This document shows, one piece after another, positions 34,495-42,864 of a DNA stretch of 64,000 nucleotides. A program made the position numbers and the translations under genes. The stretch spans positions 557,539-621,538 of the forward strand of contig NZ_AYMJ01000031.1 in NCBI RefSeq assembly GCF_000633255.1. The letters run 5' to 3'. Below the pieces are notes generated by a model. That model saw only the letters and a list, made by a program, of their open reading frames with translations, was not told where the DNA came from and did not search any database. Numbering within the stretch: the first letter of the stretch is position 1; each line of letters starts with the position of its first letter. The stretch is from Pseudomonas sp. H1h. Lineage in GTDB: Bacteria; Pseudomonadota; Gammaproteobacteria; Pseudomonadales; Pseudomonadaceae.

Positions 34495-35175
34495 ATGCAC
34501 GTACTGGTTTGCGAAGACGATGAATTGATCGCCAGCGGTATCGTTGCCGGGCTCACAGCCCAAGGCCTCACCGTGGAGCATGTCAATACGGCTTCCAAGG
34601 CGCGGGCGATGCTCAAGGTCGCCGAATTCGACGTGATGGTGCTCGACCTCGGCCTGCCCGACGAAGATGGCCTCAAATTGCTGCAACAGTTGCGGCAACA
34701 GGGCCTGGAAATTCCGGTGCTGATTCTGACCGCGCGGGACTCGGTGACCGACCGCGTCGATGGTTTGCAGGCCGGGGCTGACGATTACCTGCTCAAACCA
34801 TTCGATCTGCGTGAATTGTTCGCCCGTTTGCAAACCTTGTTGCGCCGGGTCGCCGGGCGCAGTGTCAACCTGATCGAACATGGCGCGCTGACCTACGATC
34901 CAAGCAGCCGTGAAACCACCTTGGCCGGGCAACCGGTGGACCTGTCGCGGCGCGAGCAATCGCTGTTGCAGGCGCTGTTGCACAATCGTGGCCGGGTGCT
35001 GTCCACCGAGCAATTGAAAGACAGCGTCTACGGCTTCAATGACGAACTGGAGAGCAACGCCCTGAACGTGCATATCCATCACCTGCGCAGCAAGCTCGGC
35101 AAGGGCATCGTCGAAACCGTTCGCGGTCTGGGTTATCGCCTCGGGCCGGCCGATGGTGGAGAGCAACAGAAGTGA
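34495..35175 (+). CDS. dsbR: OmpR-family response regulator DsbR
   Basis: The 226-residue protein is an OmpR/PhoB regulator: receiver domain (CEDDE acidic pocket, phospho-acceptor Asp51 in VLDLGLPDEDG, Thr in LILTARD, Lys in YLLKPFD) and a winged-helix domain (VDLSRREQSLLQALLHNRGRVLSTEQL, VHIHHLRSKLG, VRGLGYRL). It is divergent from dsbDEG and cotranscribed with the sensor gene, with stop and start overlapping as TGATG. In P. aeruginosa the equivalent pair DsbRS activates dsbDEG in response to copper and promotes copper tolerance; the same role is likely here. QseB/PmrA-like regulators are close relatives, so the name rests on synteny. Confidence 0.85.
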   Translation: MHVLVCEDDELIASGIVAGLTAQGLTVEHVNTASKARAMLKVAEFDVMVLDLGLPDEDGLKLLQQLRQQGLEIPVLILTARDSVTDRVDGLQAGADDYLLKPFDLRELFARLQTLLRRVAGRSVNLIEHGALTYDPSSRETTLAGQPVDLSRREQSLLQALLHNRGRVLSTEQLKDSVYGFNDELESNALNVHIHHLRSKLGKGIVETVRGLGYRLGPADGGEQQK

Positions 35176-36497
35176 TGAGCCTGCGTCTGCGCCTGAGTCT
35201 GACCCTCGGCGCCGCGTTCGCCCTGATCTGGGCCCTGGCCGCGGCCTGGATGCTCAGTGACTTGCGCAATCAGATGATGTTTTCCCTCGACCAGCGGCTG
35301 GTGGCTTCGGCGCGCATGGTCGCCGGGTTGCTGGAGCAACTGCCGGCGTTACCGAGCAAGGGCGAGGGCACCCATTTCAGCGCCGAACAATTGAACATTC
35401 CCGGCGGCATGGCCTGTCAGGTCAGTTCGTTGCGCGGGGAGATTCTTGCCCGCAGCCACAGCAGCCCAGAGCAAACCCTGGAAGCCGAGAAAATGGGCTT
35501 TCACGACCAGATGATCGATGGCGCGCCGTGGCGCAGTTTCACCCTCGCGCGCGGTGACGTGCGGATCACCACGGCCGATCGGCAGATTGAGCGCGAAGCC
35601 CTGAACATGTCGATTCTGCTGGCGGCCTCGGTGCCGGTCGGCGTGGCGCTGCTCGGTTGCCTGTGCCTGTTGTGGCTGGGCATCGGTCAGGGCCTGGCGC
35701 CGCTCAATCGCCTGCGCGAAGCCTTGATGCGGCGTAACGCCGACTCGCTCGAACCGTTGCAACTGCAGTCGTTTCCCAGCGAACTGAAACCGCTGCTCGA
35801 CACCCAGAACCAGCTGTTCCAGCGCATCGGCAAGACCATCGAACGTGAACGCCGCCTGACCGGTGACGCCGCCCATGAGCTGCGCAGCCCGCTGACAGCG
35901 ATCAAGACTCACCTGCAAGTGGCGCGCATGACCGAGGGCAGTGCCCGCGATCAGTCGCTGGCCCGGGCCGAGGAGGGCGCCGACCGCATGCACCGCACGC
36001 TGGAGCAATTGCTGTTGCTGGCGCGGGTCGAGGGCAGTCTGTCGTTCGACGATGGCGTGCAGTGCAGTGCCGAGCAGGTGGCGAAACTGGCGATGCAGGA
36101 TGCGGCCGGCGGCGAGCGCCAGCGCATCAAACTGCAATTGCCGACGCCGCTGTCCAGCGCGCCGGTGCAGATGCCGGCGGTGCTGTCGATTGCCGCGCTG
36201 CGCAATCTGCTCGACAACGCCCTGCGCCATACCCCGGCGGACGCTGCCGTGGAACTGAGCCTGGAAACCGTCGGCCAGCGCGCACGCTTTGTGGTACGCG
36301 ACCACGGCCCGGGGATTGCTGCGGATGATCTGCAGCATCTGACCCAGCGCTTCTGGCGCAACGGCCAGAGCACTGGCTGCGGACTCGGCCTGGCCATCGT
36401 GCAAGCCATCGTCCAGCGTTGCGCCTGCACCCTGCATTTCGACAGCCGCCCGGATGGCCTGCGCGTGGAGCTGACGATGCCGTTGCAACCTGTTTGA
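35175..36497 (+). CDS. dsbS: Sensor histidine kinase DsbS
   Basis: The 440-residue inner-membrane kinase has two transmembrane helices (about residues 8-28 and 148-170) around a periplasmic domain, then a short linker, the dimerisation/phospho-acceptor domain (DAAHELRSPLTAIKTHL, His234) and an ATPase domain (LRNLLDNALRH N box, VRDHGPGIA G1 box, GCGLGLAIV G2 box). The cysteine-containing periplasmic region would fit metal or redox sensing. The ATG at 35175 overlaps the dsbR stop. Partner and target genes are inferred from location next to dsbDEG; in P. aeruginosa the homologous kinase senses copper. Confidence 0.85.
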   Translation: MSLRLRLSLTLGAAFALIWALAAAWMLSDLRNQMMFSLDQRLVASARMVAGLLEQLPALPSKGEGTHFSAEQLNIPGGMACQVSSLRGEILARSHSSPEQTLEAEKMGFHDQMIDGAPWRSFTLARGDVRITTADRQIEREALNMSILLAASVPVGVALLGCLCLLWLGIGQGLAPLNRLREALMRRNADSLEPLQLQSFPSELKPLLDTQNQLFQRIGKTIERERRLTGDAAHELRSPLTAIKTHLQVARMTEGSARDQSLARAEEGADRMHRTLEQLLLLARVEGSLSFDDGVQCSAEQVAKLAMQDAAGGERQRIKLQLPTPLSSAPVQMPAVLSIAALRNLLDNALRHTPADAAVELSLETVGQRARFVVRDHGPGIAADDLQHLTQRFWRNGQSTGCGLGLAIVQAIVQRCACTLHFDSRPDGLRVELTMPLQPV

Positions 36498-36512
36498 CTC
36501 CACCGCAACTCC

Positions 36513-36607
36513 CTTGTGGGAGCGGGCTTGCTCGCGAAGGCGGTGTGTCAGTTAGTGATGCGTTGACTGACACACCGCCTTCGCGAACAGGCTGCACTCC
36601 TGCAGGG
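36513..36607. repeat. REPIN downstream of dsbS
   Basis: A left unit (GTGGGAGCGGGCTTGCTCGCGAAGGCGG) pairs with a degraded right unit (CCGCCTTCGCGAACAGGCTGCACTCC). The inner flanks GTGTGTCAGT and ACTGACACAC extend the inverted symmetry, giving a very long hairpin of roughly 90 bases. Confidence 0.9.
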
Positions 36608-36714
36608 GATCTGTGTTGCGGGCACATCAAATGTAACGTCTGCGCATTGGTCATTCGCCAGTCCCGGCGTTATGGTCGGGGCTGCTCTGACTCAATGGAT
36701 TGAGGGACCGCAGC

Positions 36715-37200
36715 ATGGAAGCAGCAATCTGTATCTGCCCGGCGAAACTTGCCGACGCCGGCATTATCAGCCGGATCATCGAACGTTCGATCCGTCTCGG
36801 TTGTGCGCTCGAACACCGTAACGACCCTCAACTGCTCAACCGCTGGATTGCGCAGCACTGTGCTGATTTCATCAGCGCGCAGCTGGCCGACCCGCATTGC
36901 TACCTGAATATCGCGCTGTTGCAGGGCAAGCCGGTGGGCGTCGGCATGGCCATGGTCAGCGGCGACATCGGCTTTTGTCATGTGCAACCGGAATGGTTTC
37001 GCCGTGGCGCGGGGCGGGCGCTGATGACGGACCTGGAAGGCTGGTTGCGGATTCGCGCAGTGCCTCAGGTGAATATCGTCAGTACACGCACCGGTGCGGC
37101 TTTTTATCGGTATCTGGGCTACCGCGAGTCGGCGCCAACCTTCATCGATCAGGGCTTGCAGCGCGTCGTGTTGCACAAACCGTTGCCATTGCCCGACTGA
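36715..37200 (+). CDS. GNAT-family N-acetyltransferase
   Basis: The 161-residue protein shows the GNAT core: an N-terminal helix pair with AKLADAGIISRIIERSI, the central strand LLQGKPVGVGMAMVSGD, then CHVQPEWFRRGAGRALMTDLEGWL, in which RRGAGRAL is the acetyl-CoA pyrophosphate loop (Q/R-x-x-G-x-G/A), and TRTGAAFYRYLGYRES at the end. It acetylates an unknown amine in the cytoplasm. ATG at 36715 is preferred to a TTG at 36700. It lies just upstream of pvdH but a PvdS box separates them, so it is probably not part of the pyoverdine regulon. Confidence 0.85.
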   Translation: MEAAICICPAKLADAGIISRIIERSIRLGCALEHRNDPQLLNRWIAQHCADFISAQLADPHCYLNIALLQGKPVGVGMAMVSGDIGFCHVQPEWFRRGAGRALMTDLEGWLRIRAVPQVNIVSTRTGAAFYRYLGYRESAPTFIDQGLQRVVLHKPLPLPD

Positions 37201-37216
37201 CAACGCGATCAAGGGT

Positions 37217-37241
37217 CTAAATCCTCGCCCCGCTTAAGCGT
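37217..37241 (+). promoter_or_regulatory. PvdS-dependent promoter of pvdH
   Basis: CTAAAT, a 16-base spacer and CGT fit the PvdS pattern exactly, about 100 bases before the pvdH start codon. Confidence 0.88.
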
Positions 37242-37343
37242 TTCCAGAACAGGAAAACCTGCATGTGCGCCCCGCGACCGGAACGCGCACCTGTGCGGTG
37301 TGCTGTTTTGGTCACTATCCATAGCGTATTGAGGGGTCGAGAG

Positions 37344-38756
37344 ATGTCAGTCGCCACCAGCCTTATCGAAGAGTCGTCGGCCCGGATCACCTCCGCGCCG
37401 GCCGAAACCCTGTATCAGTTCACCGAGTCGCCACTGCTGGCCCGTCAGAGCCAGCAGGAATCCAACGCCCGCAGCTACCCGCGACGTATTCCGCTGGCGC
37501 TCAAACGTGCCAAGGGGCTGTACGTCGAAGACGTTGAAGGCCGCACCTTCATCGATTGCCTGGCCGGTGCCGGCACGCTGGCGTTGGGACACAACCATCC
37601 GGTGGTGATCGAGGCGATCCAGCAAGTGCTCGCCGATGAGTTGCCGCTGCACACCCTCGACCTGACCACACCGGTCAAGGATCAGTTTGTGCAGGATCTG
37701 TTCGGCCTGCTGCCGCCGGCACTGGCGGCCGAGGCGAAGATCCAGTTCTGCGGCCCGACCGGCACCGACGCGGTGGAAGCCGCGTTGAAACTGGTGCGCA
37801 CCGCCACCGGGCGCAGCACTGTGCTGTCGTTCTCCGGCGGTTATCACGGCATGAGCCAGGGCGCGTTGAGCCTGATGGGCAGTCTGGGGCCGAAGAAGCC
37901 ATTGGCTGCCTTGCTCAGCAACGGCGTGCAGTTCATGCCGTTCCCCTATGACTACCGCTGCCCGTTCGGCCTCGGCGGCGCGGCTGGGGTCAAAGCCAAC
38001 CTGAGTTATCTGGAAAATCTGCTCAACGATCCCGAGGCCGGCGTGCAGTTGCCGGCGGCGGTGATTGTCGAAGCGGTGCAGGGCGAGGGCGGGGTGATTC
38101 CGGCCGATATCGAGTGGCTGCGCGGCTTGCGTCGGATCACTGAAAAGGCTGGTGTGGCGCTGATCGTCGACGAGATCCAGAGCGGTTTCGCCCGCACCGG
38201 CAAGATGTTTGCCTTTGAGCACGCCGGCATCACCCCGGACGTGGTGGTGTTGTCCAAAGCCATCGGCGGCAGCCTGCCATTGGCGGTGGTGGTCTATCGC
38301 GACTGGCTCGACACCTGGCAACCGGGCGCCCATGCCGGCACCTTCCGTGGCAATCAGATGGCGATGGCCGCAGGTTCTGCGGTGATGCGTTATCTGGTTG
38401 AGCACAAGGTCTGCGAACACGCCGCGGCCATGGGCGAGCGCCTGAGCGAACACCTGCGCATTCTGCAACGCGACTTCCCGCAACTGGGCGACATTCGTGG
38501 TCGCGGCTTGATGCTCGGCGTCGAACTGGTGGACCCGAACGGTACGCCGGACGCCCTCGGCCATCCGCCGGCCTTCGCCCGTCTGGCGCCGCTGGTGCAG
38601 CGCGAATGCCTCAAGCGCGGGCTGATTCTGGAGCTGGGCGGCCGCCATGGCGCGGTGGTGCGCTTCCTGCCCCCACTGGTGATCACTGCTGCCGAAATCG
38701 ACCGCGTCGCCGAAATCTTCGGGCGTGCCTTGGCCGCTGCCACCGCAGCCGGGTAA
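37344..38756 (+). CDS. pvdH: L-2,4-diaminobutyrate:2-ketoglutarate 4-aminotransferase PvdH
   Basis: PvdH makes L-2,4-diaminobutyrate from aspartate semialdehyde with glutamate as amino donor; the product is the third residue loaded by PvdL. The 470-residue protein is a class III PLP aminotransferase: FCGPTGTDAVEAALKL, FSGGYHGMSQGAL, VEAVQGEGGV, LIVDEIQSGFARTG and VVLSKAIGGSLPLAV with the Schiff-base lysine, then HAGTFRGNQMA. The ATG at 37344 follows GAGGGGTCGAGAG; the extension to 37263 would run into the promoter leader. A perfect PvdS box lies upstream and the MbtH-like gene follows, as in P. aeruginosa. Confidence 0.95.
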   Translation: MSVATSLIEESSARITSAPAETLYQFTESPLLARQSQQESNARSYPRRIPLALKRAKGLYVEDVEGRTFIDCLAGAGTLALGHNHPVVIEAIQQVLADELPLHTLDLTTPVKDQFVQDLFGLLPPALAAEAKIQFCGPTGTDAVEAALKLVRTATGRSTVLSFSGGYHGMSQGALSLMGSLGPKKPLAALLSNGVQFMPFPYDYRCPFGLGGAAGVKANLSYLENLLNDPEAGVQLPAAVIVEAVQGEGGVIPADIEWLRGLRRITEKAGVALIVDEIQSGFARTGKMFAFEHAGITPDVVVLSKAIGGSLPLAVVVYRDWLDTWQPGAHAGTFRGNQMAMAAGSAVMRYLVEHKVCEHAAAMGERLSEHLRILQRDFPQLGDIRGRGLMLGVELVDPNGTPDALGHPPAFARLAPLVQRECLKRGLILELGGRHGAVVRFLPPLVITAAEIDRVAEIFGRALAAATAAG

Positions 38757-38777
38757 ATTTTTTACAGCGCCCAACGT
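38753..38777 (+). promoter_or_regulatory. PvdS-dependent promoter of the mbtH-like gene, overlapping the pvdH stop
   Basis: GTAAAT, a 16-base spacer and CGT give a near-consensus PvdS box. The TAA of the -35 element is the stop codon of pvdH, so the promoter begins inside the upstream gene. Confidence 0.78.
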
Positions 38778-38839
38778 TCTTTCTACATACCCGGCTGCAC
38801 CCTGTGTGCAGCCCACCCCTACAACGATGGAGAACCAGC

Positions 38840-39064
38840 ATGACGTCAGTATTCGACCGCGAGGACATCCTCTTTCAGGTCGTGGTCAACCACGAAGAGC
38901 AATACTCGATCTGGCCGGACTACAAGGCCGTGCCGCAAGGCTGGCGCACCGTGGGCAAGAGCGGCCTGAAAAAGGAATGCCTGGCCTACATCGAGGAAAC
39001 CTGGACCGACATGCGTCCGCTGAGCCTGCGCCAGAAGATGGAAGGGCAGGCGGCTGCTCAGTAA
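38840..39064 (+). CDS. MbtH-like NRPS accessory protein
   Basis: MbtH-like proteins bind adenylation domains and are needed for their solubility or activity. The 74-residue protein has the whole family signature: FQVVVNHEEQYSIWPDYKAVPQGW, then KKECLAYIEETWTDMRPLS. These include the paired tryptophans that clamp an alanine of the A domain. It is cytoplasmic and should serve PvdL and the other pyoverdine synthetases. GGAGAA precedes the ATG, and it has its own PvdS box. Its P. aeruginosa counterpart is PA2412, also next to pvdH. A terminator follows. Confidence 0.95.
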   Translation: MTSVFDREDILFQVVVNHEEQYSIWPDYKAVPQGWRTVGKSGLKKECLAYIEETWTDMRPLSLRQKMEGQAAAQ

Positions 39065-39080
39065 GCTGACAGACAAAAGA

Positions 39081-39125
39081 AACCCGCTGGACTGGTGACA
39101 GTCAGCGGGTTTTTTCATGGCTGGC
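39081..39125 (+). terminator. Rho-independent terminator after mbtH-like gene
   Basis: AACCCGCTG pairs with CAGCGGGTT, extended inward by GACT/AGT(C) with one bulge, then a run of six T. Confidence 0.87.
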
Positions 39126-39148
39126 ATTTGTGGTGTTTTGGCGGGCCT

Positions 39149-39226
39149 CTTCGCGAGCAGGCTCGCCCCCACAGGGGATTTGTGAGTGACACAGATCCGG
39201 TGTGGGAGCGAGCCTGCTCGCGAAGA
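39149..39226. repeat. REPIN between mbtH-like gene and fpvF
   Basis: Inverted pair: TTCGCGAGCAGGCTCGCCCCCAC on the left, GTGGGAGCGAGCCTGCTCGCGAA on the right. It separates convergent transcription units. Confidence 0.94.
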
Positions 39227-39249
39227 ACGATAACGCGGCGCAACTGAAA

Positions 39250-40155
39250 CTACGCCCCGTTCAAACCCTTGAGCAGCAAATCCACATTCCCTTCCAGCTC
39301 CGCCACCGGATCTTCGGCATCGGTACTCAACACCAGCAACCGACTCCCCGACTCGGCAATCGCCGTTTTCACCGCCTCCGATGGCTGACGATGATGCAGT
39401 ACCAGCGCCACGTCGTTGTCCTTGAGCGTCGCCGTGAGTTTCTGCAGATCCTCCGCAGTCCATTCGGCATCCGGTCGTGGATCCTGGCCGATCAGCTCCA
39501 GGTTCAGGCTGCCAATCAGGTAACCGAAGTGATCGCTGAGGCTCATCACACTGAGGTTGTCGATCTCGGCCAGACGCGCTTCGCTGTCGGCGCTGAGCTT
39601 GAGCAAGCGCTGTTTCAACGCCGCCAGATTGGCCTCGATCTTCGGCTTGGCGGACGGTGCCAGGCGCACCAGGTCCGCCGCCATCACGTCGGCCATGCGC
39701 CCCATGTTGTTGCTCGCCAGCCATGGCTGACTGTTCAAGCCATCGACCTTGAGCCCCGGTTGCACGGCAATTCCGGGCAAGGCGCCATCGACCGGGCGCG
39801 CCGCGTCGACCTCGACGATGCGAATGTTGCTGCGCCGGGCGATCGGGTACAGAGGATCATCGGCCCACAGCGAACGTACGCCGATCACCGCGTCGGCGTC
39901 GTTCGCCAGTTTGCCCAGTGCCGGCGCACCGCGACCGGTGAAGTAGGCGGTCTGACGGCTGCCCGGCAGATTCGCCGGGGCCGCGCGTTCCAGGCTGACA
40001 TCGGTGCCCTTGAGCAGCACCTCGCCCAGCCCGTAGGTGATCGGCAACGAGGCCAGCACGCGCAACGGTTTGGCGTTTTCGGCAGCGATCAGGGGCGTGC
40101 AGATCACGCCGCACAGGGCCATGGCCAGGGTCAGTTTGCGCAATGAGAAAGCCAT
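39250..40155 (-). CDS. fpvF: Periplasmic metal-binding protein FpvF
   Basis: FpvF is one of two periplasmic proteins that work with FpvC to release iron from ferripyoverdine and hand it to the FpvDE transporter. The 301-residue protein has a signal peptide (RKLTLAMALCGVICTPLIAA) and the ZnuA-like cluster A-I fold: VLASLPITYGLGEVLL, the long helix with KIEANLAALKQRLLKL, MSLSDHFGYLIG and a C-terminal lobe with LVLHHRQPSEAVKTAI. It is the last gene of the operon, with a single base between it and fpvE. The name comes from family plus the complete fpvGHJKCDEF gene order. Confidence 0.9.
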   Translation of the reverse strand: MAFSLRKLTLAMALCGVICTPLIAAENAKPLRVLASLPITYGLGEVLLKGTDVSLERAAPANLPGSRQTAYFTGRGAPALGKLANDADAVIGVRSLWADDPLYPIARRSNIRIVEVDAARPVDGALPGIAVQPGLKVDGLNSQPWLASNNMGRMADVMAADLVRLAPSAKPKIEANLAALKQRLLKLSADSEARLAEIDNLSVMSLSDHFGYLIGSLNLELIGQDPRPDAEWTAEDLQKLTATLKDNDVALVLHHRQPSEAVKTAIAESGSRLLVLSTDAEDPVAELEGNVDLLLKGLNGA

Positions 40156-41055
40156 TTATCCAAGGTTCCCTTTCAGACTCGGAACAACCCCGCGCGCAAT
40201 GGCGGCGAGGGCGAAGGCGATGCCGGCGACCAGAATGATCGCGGCGCCGGACGGAATTGGCAGATCGAAGACGATCGGCGCGAGAATCCCGCACAAGGTG
40301 CTGACGGTGGCAATCAGCACTGAGCACCAGAAGAAGCCCTTGAGCGACTGGCTGAGCAAGCGCGCCGCCGCTGCCGGAATCACCAGCAGCGCACCGACGA
40401 GGATTGCACCGATGACCTTCACTGCGGCAACGGTGATCAGCGTCACCAGAATCACGAACAGGTAATCCAGGGTCTTCACCGCCACGCCGCGCACCGCCGC
40501 CAGTTGCGGGTTGAAACTGGCGAGCATGATCCGGTTGTACAACGGCAGCGCCAGGGCCATGACCAGCGAACCGACGATCGCCAGCACCAGCAGGTCGTTG
40601 CCGTTGACCGTCAGCACCGAACCGAACAGCACGTTCTCCAGAATGTGCACGTTGATCTTGCCGGCCAGAATCAGCAGCAGGCTCGCCCCCAGCGCCAGTG
40701 ACACCGAGAGGAACACGCCGATCAGCGTGTCCGGCGCCAGGCCGGTACGGTTGCGCAGGTAGTTGAGCAGGATGCCGAACAGCAGGCAGTAACCGAACAG
40801 GCTGCCGTACGGCCCGGTGTAGGGTTCGCCGAGCAGAATGCCGATGGCCACGCCGGTCAGCGCCGCATGGCCGACCGCTTCGGAGAAAAACGCGAAGCGC
40901 TTGACCACCACCAGTGTGCCGAGGCCGCCGAGCACCGGGCCGATCAGCAGGCCGGCGAGCAGCGCATTGACCACAAAACCGTAGGCCAGCGCTTCCGGCA
41001 GGTAACCGGAGGTGGCCCAGCCTTGAACCATCAAACGAAAGGCTTCGTAACTCAT
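40156..41055 (-). CDS. fpvE: ABC transporter permease FpvE
   Basis: FpvE is the inner-membrane permease that moves iron released from pyoverdine into the cytoplasm. The 299-residue protein is of the ABC-3 (ZnuB/manganese-zinc) class with about eight hydrophobic helices: GYLPEALAYGFVVNALLAGLL, GTLVVVKRFAFFSEAVGHAAL (the conserved coupling motif), LLLILAGKINVHILEN, VKVIGAILVGALLVIPAAAA. The ATG at 41055 overlaps the fpvD stop by one base (TGATG). The long in-frame extension to 41208 lies over fpvD and is not used. Confidence 0.92.
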   Translation of the reverse strand: MSYEAFRLMVQGWATSGYLPEALAYGFVVNALLAGLLIGPVLGGLGTLVVVKRFAFFSEAVGHAALTGVAIGILLGEPYTGPYGSLFGYCLLFGILLNYLRNRTGLAPDTLIGVFLSVSLALGASLLLILAGKINVHILENVLFGSVLTVNGNDLLVLAIVGSLVMALALPLYNRIMLASFNPQLAAVRGVAVKTLDYLFVILVTLITVAAVKVIGAILVGALLVIPAAAARLLSQSLKGFFWCSVLIATVSTLCGILAPIVFDLPIPSGAAIILVAGIAFALAAIARGVVPSLKGNLG

Positions 41056-41903
41056 CAGACAGCGCTCCGAGGATGGGTCGAGAACAGCGTCAGCAGCCGT
41101 TCCGGAGTCAGCGCCTGTTGCGGCGTGGCGTCGAACAGTACGCGCCGGTTGAGGCCGGTGACCCGAATAGCCAGGCGCTTGACCGCTTCCAGATCGTGCT
41201 CGATCCACAGCACGGTGATGCCAGCGGCGCGCCAGTCGCCGAGCAAGCGCTCGAACACTTGAATTCCGGCTTCGTCGAGCGCCGACATCGGTTCATCCAG
41301 CACCAGCAGTTGTGGCGGCGGGATCAACCCTTGGGCGAGCAGGACGCGCTGCCGCTCACCGCCGGACAGCGCGCCCATGCGTCGCTTGCGTTTGTCTTGC
41401 ATGCCGACCCGTTCCAGTGCCTCGCCGATGGCCTTGGCGTAGTGCTTGCTCAGGCCAAGAAACGCCGGACGGCGCTGGCACATGGCGGCCATGAAATCGT
41501 CAACGGTCATTGGCAGGCCGCGATCGAACTCCAGCGCCTGCGGCACATAACCGATGGTGCCGGGTTCGCCCGGCCAGCGCAGGCTCAACTGACCTTGATG
41601 CGGCATCTGTCCCAGCAAGGTCTTGATCAGTGAGCTTTTGCCGCCGCCGTTGGGGCCGACCAATGCGTGTACGTGGCCGGGCTGCACCTGGAAGGTGACG
41701 TTGTCGAGAATTGTGGTACGCCCCAGGGTCAGGCTGACCTGCGCAAACTCCAGCGTCGGCCCGCTGACCCTTTGTAGGCCTTCGCCTGCTCGCGATGGCG
41801 GTGTGTCATTCAACGATGTGGTTGACTGGCCGGGCGCTTTCGCGAGCAGGCTCGCTCCCACAGGGGATTGGGGGGTATCAGAGAGGGTTTCTTTTACCGT
41901 CAT
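41055..41903 (-). CDS. fpvD: ABC transporter ATPase FpvD with a REPIN-encoded N-terminal extension
   Basis: FpvD powers iron import with FpvE. The 282-residue protein has the ABC motifs in order: LEFAQVSLTLGRTTILDNV (A-loop region), Walker A VGPNGGGKSSL, Q-loop IGYVPQ, signature LSGGERQRV, Walker B LLVLDEPMSALDEA and H-loop WIEHDLE. The core starts near residue 49. Residues about 12-44 are translated from a REPIN lying in frame: VGASLLAKA and PPSRAGEGL are the two arms. The ATG at 41903 overlaps the fpvC stop as ATGA, the kind of coupling seen throughout this operon, and no usable ATG occurs between the repeat and the ABC core. So the repeat is probably translated. Whether the extension affects function is unknown. 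Confidence 0.92.
   Translation of the reverse strand: MTVKETLSDTPQSPVGASLLAKAPGQSTTSLNDTPPSRAGEGLQRVSGPTLEFAQVSLTLGRTTILDNVTFQVQPGHVHALVGPNGGGKSSLIKTLLGQMPHQGQLSLRWPGEPGTIGYVPQALEFDRGLPMTVDDFMAAMCQRRPAFLGLSKHYAKAIGEALERVGMQDKRKRRMGALSGGERQRVLLAQGLIPPPQLLVLDEPMSALDEAGIQVFERLLGDWRAAGITVLWIEHDLEAVKRLAIRVTGLNRRVLFDATPQQALTPERLLTLFSTHPRSAV
41773..41868. repeat. Hybrid REPIN inside the fpvD coding sequence
   Basis: The left unit, TGTAGGCCTTCGCCTGCTCG, belongs to a different REP variant from the right unit, TTTCGCGAGCAGGCTCGCTC. The pair spans about 96 bases, stays in frame with fpvD and encodes roughly residues 12-44. Confidence 0.92.
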
Positions 41904-42829
41904 GCCCCGGACTCCTGAATCGCTCGCACCACGGTGTTGAGGTTGCCGGTCATTTCCTTTTCATACTTGTCGGCGGTGTATTCGCCGTAGGAAATGTGCG
42001 ACAGCGGGTACAGCTTCACGCCGGATTCGCGCTGAATGGTTTCAACGTAGGTGGACGGGAAGTCCATTTCCGAGAAGATCACCTTCACGTCGAGTTCGCG
42101 CAGTTGGTCGATGGTCTTTTTCAACTGGCTCGGGCTGGGTTCGATACCGTGGGCCGGCTCGACCACGGCAGTGACTTCCAGGCCGAACTCGCGCAGCAGA
42201 TAGTCGTACGCCGCGTGCACTGTCGCCACCCGCAACTCGGCGTTGGGGGCCTGAGTCAGTTTCGCCAGCGCATCGGCGCGCATCTGCCGCAGGCGTTTGC
42301 CGTAGGCGCGGGCGTTCTGGGTGTAGGTCCTGGCGTTGTCCGGGTCGAGTTTGCCCAGCTCGCGGGCGATGTTATTGACCTGGGCAATCGAGGCGCTGAT
42401 CGACAGGAAAGTGTGCGGGTTGACCACTTTGCCGGCACCACGCGCGGCGGTACCGGTGGCGGCCAGCAGCGGCACGTTCTCGTTGGCTTCGATGGTCTTG
42501 ATGTTCGGCGTTTCGCTGGCCGCGATCATGCGGTCGGCGAAGTCGTCATGGCCGACACCGTTGAGGACGATCACGTCCAGCCCGCTGATGCGTTTGATGT
42601 CCTCGGCCCGTGGCTCATAGGCGTGCGGATTGAAACCGGCAGGAATCAGCGGCACCACGTCGGCCTTGTCGCCGACGATGTTGGCCACATAGCTGTAATA
42701 CGGGTGCAGCGTGATGCCGATGCGCAGGCGCTTGCCCGGATCGGCGCTGGCAAGCGGGCTCAGCAGGCAGGCGCAAAGGCCTGCCAGCAGCAGGCGCAGG
42801 AAGGGACGGCGAGGCGATGAAATAGACAT
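41900..42829 (-). CDS. fpvC: Periplasmic metal-binding protein FpvC
   Basis: FpvC binds ferripyoverdine or its iron in the periplasm together with FpvF. The 309-residue protein has a signal peptide (RRPFLRLLLAGLCACLLSPLASA) and ZnuA-like cluster A-I features: GITLHPYYSYVANIVGDKADV, IPAGFNPHAYEPRAEDI (metal histidine), KVVNPHTFLSISASI (second histidine), VATVHAAYDYLLREFGLEV (third) and IFSEMDFPSTYVETI (acidic ligand). The ATG at 42829 is preferred to a TTG two codons upstream. The stop overlaps the fpvD start by four bases. Confidence 0.92.
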   Translation of the reverse strand: MSISSPRRPFLRLLLAGLCACLLSPLASADPGKRLRIGITLHPYYSYVANIVGDKADVVPLIPAGFNPHAYEPRAEDIKRISGLDVIVLNGVGHDDFADRMIAASETPNIKTIEANENVPLLAATGTAARGAGKVVNPHTFLSISASIAQVNNIARELGKLDPDNARTYTQNARAYGKRLRQMRADALAKLTQAPNAELRVATVHAAYDYLLREFGLEVTAVVEPAHGIEPSPSQLKKTIDQLRELDVKVIFSEMDFPSTYVETIQRESGVKLYPLSHISYGEYTADKYEKEMTGNLNTVVRAIQESGA

Positions 42830-42864
42830 GGGCAAGCGGTCTTCTCTGGGGTGAAGGCGAAGGT

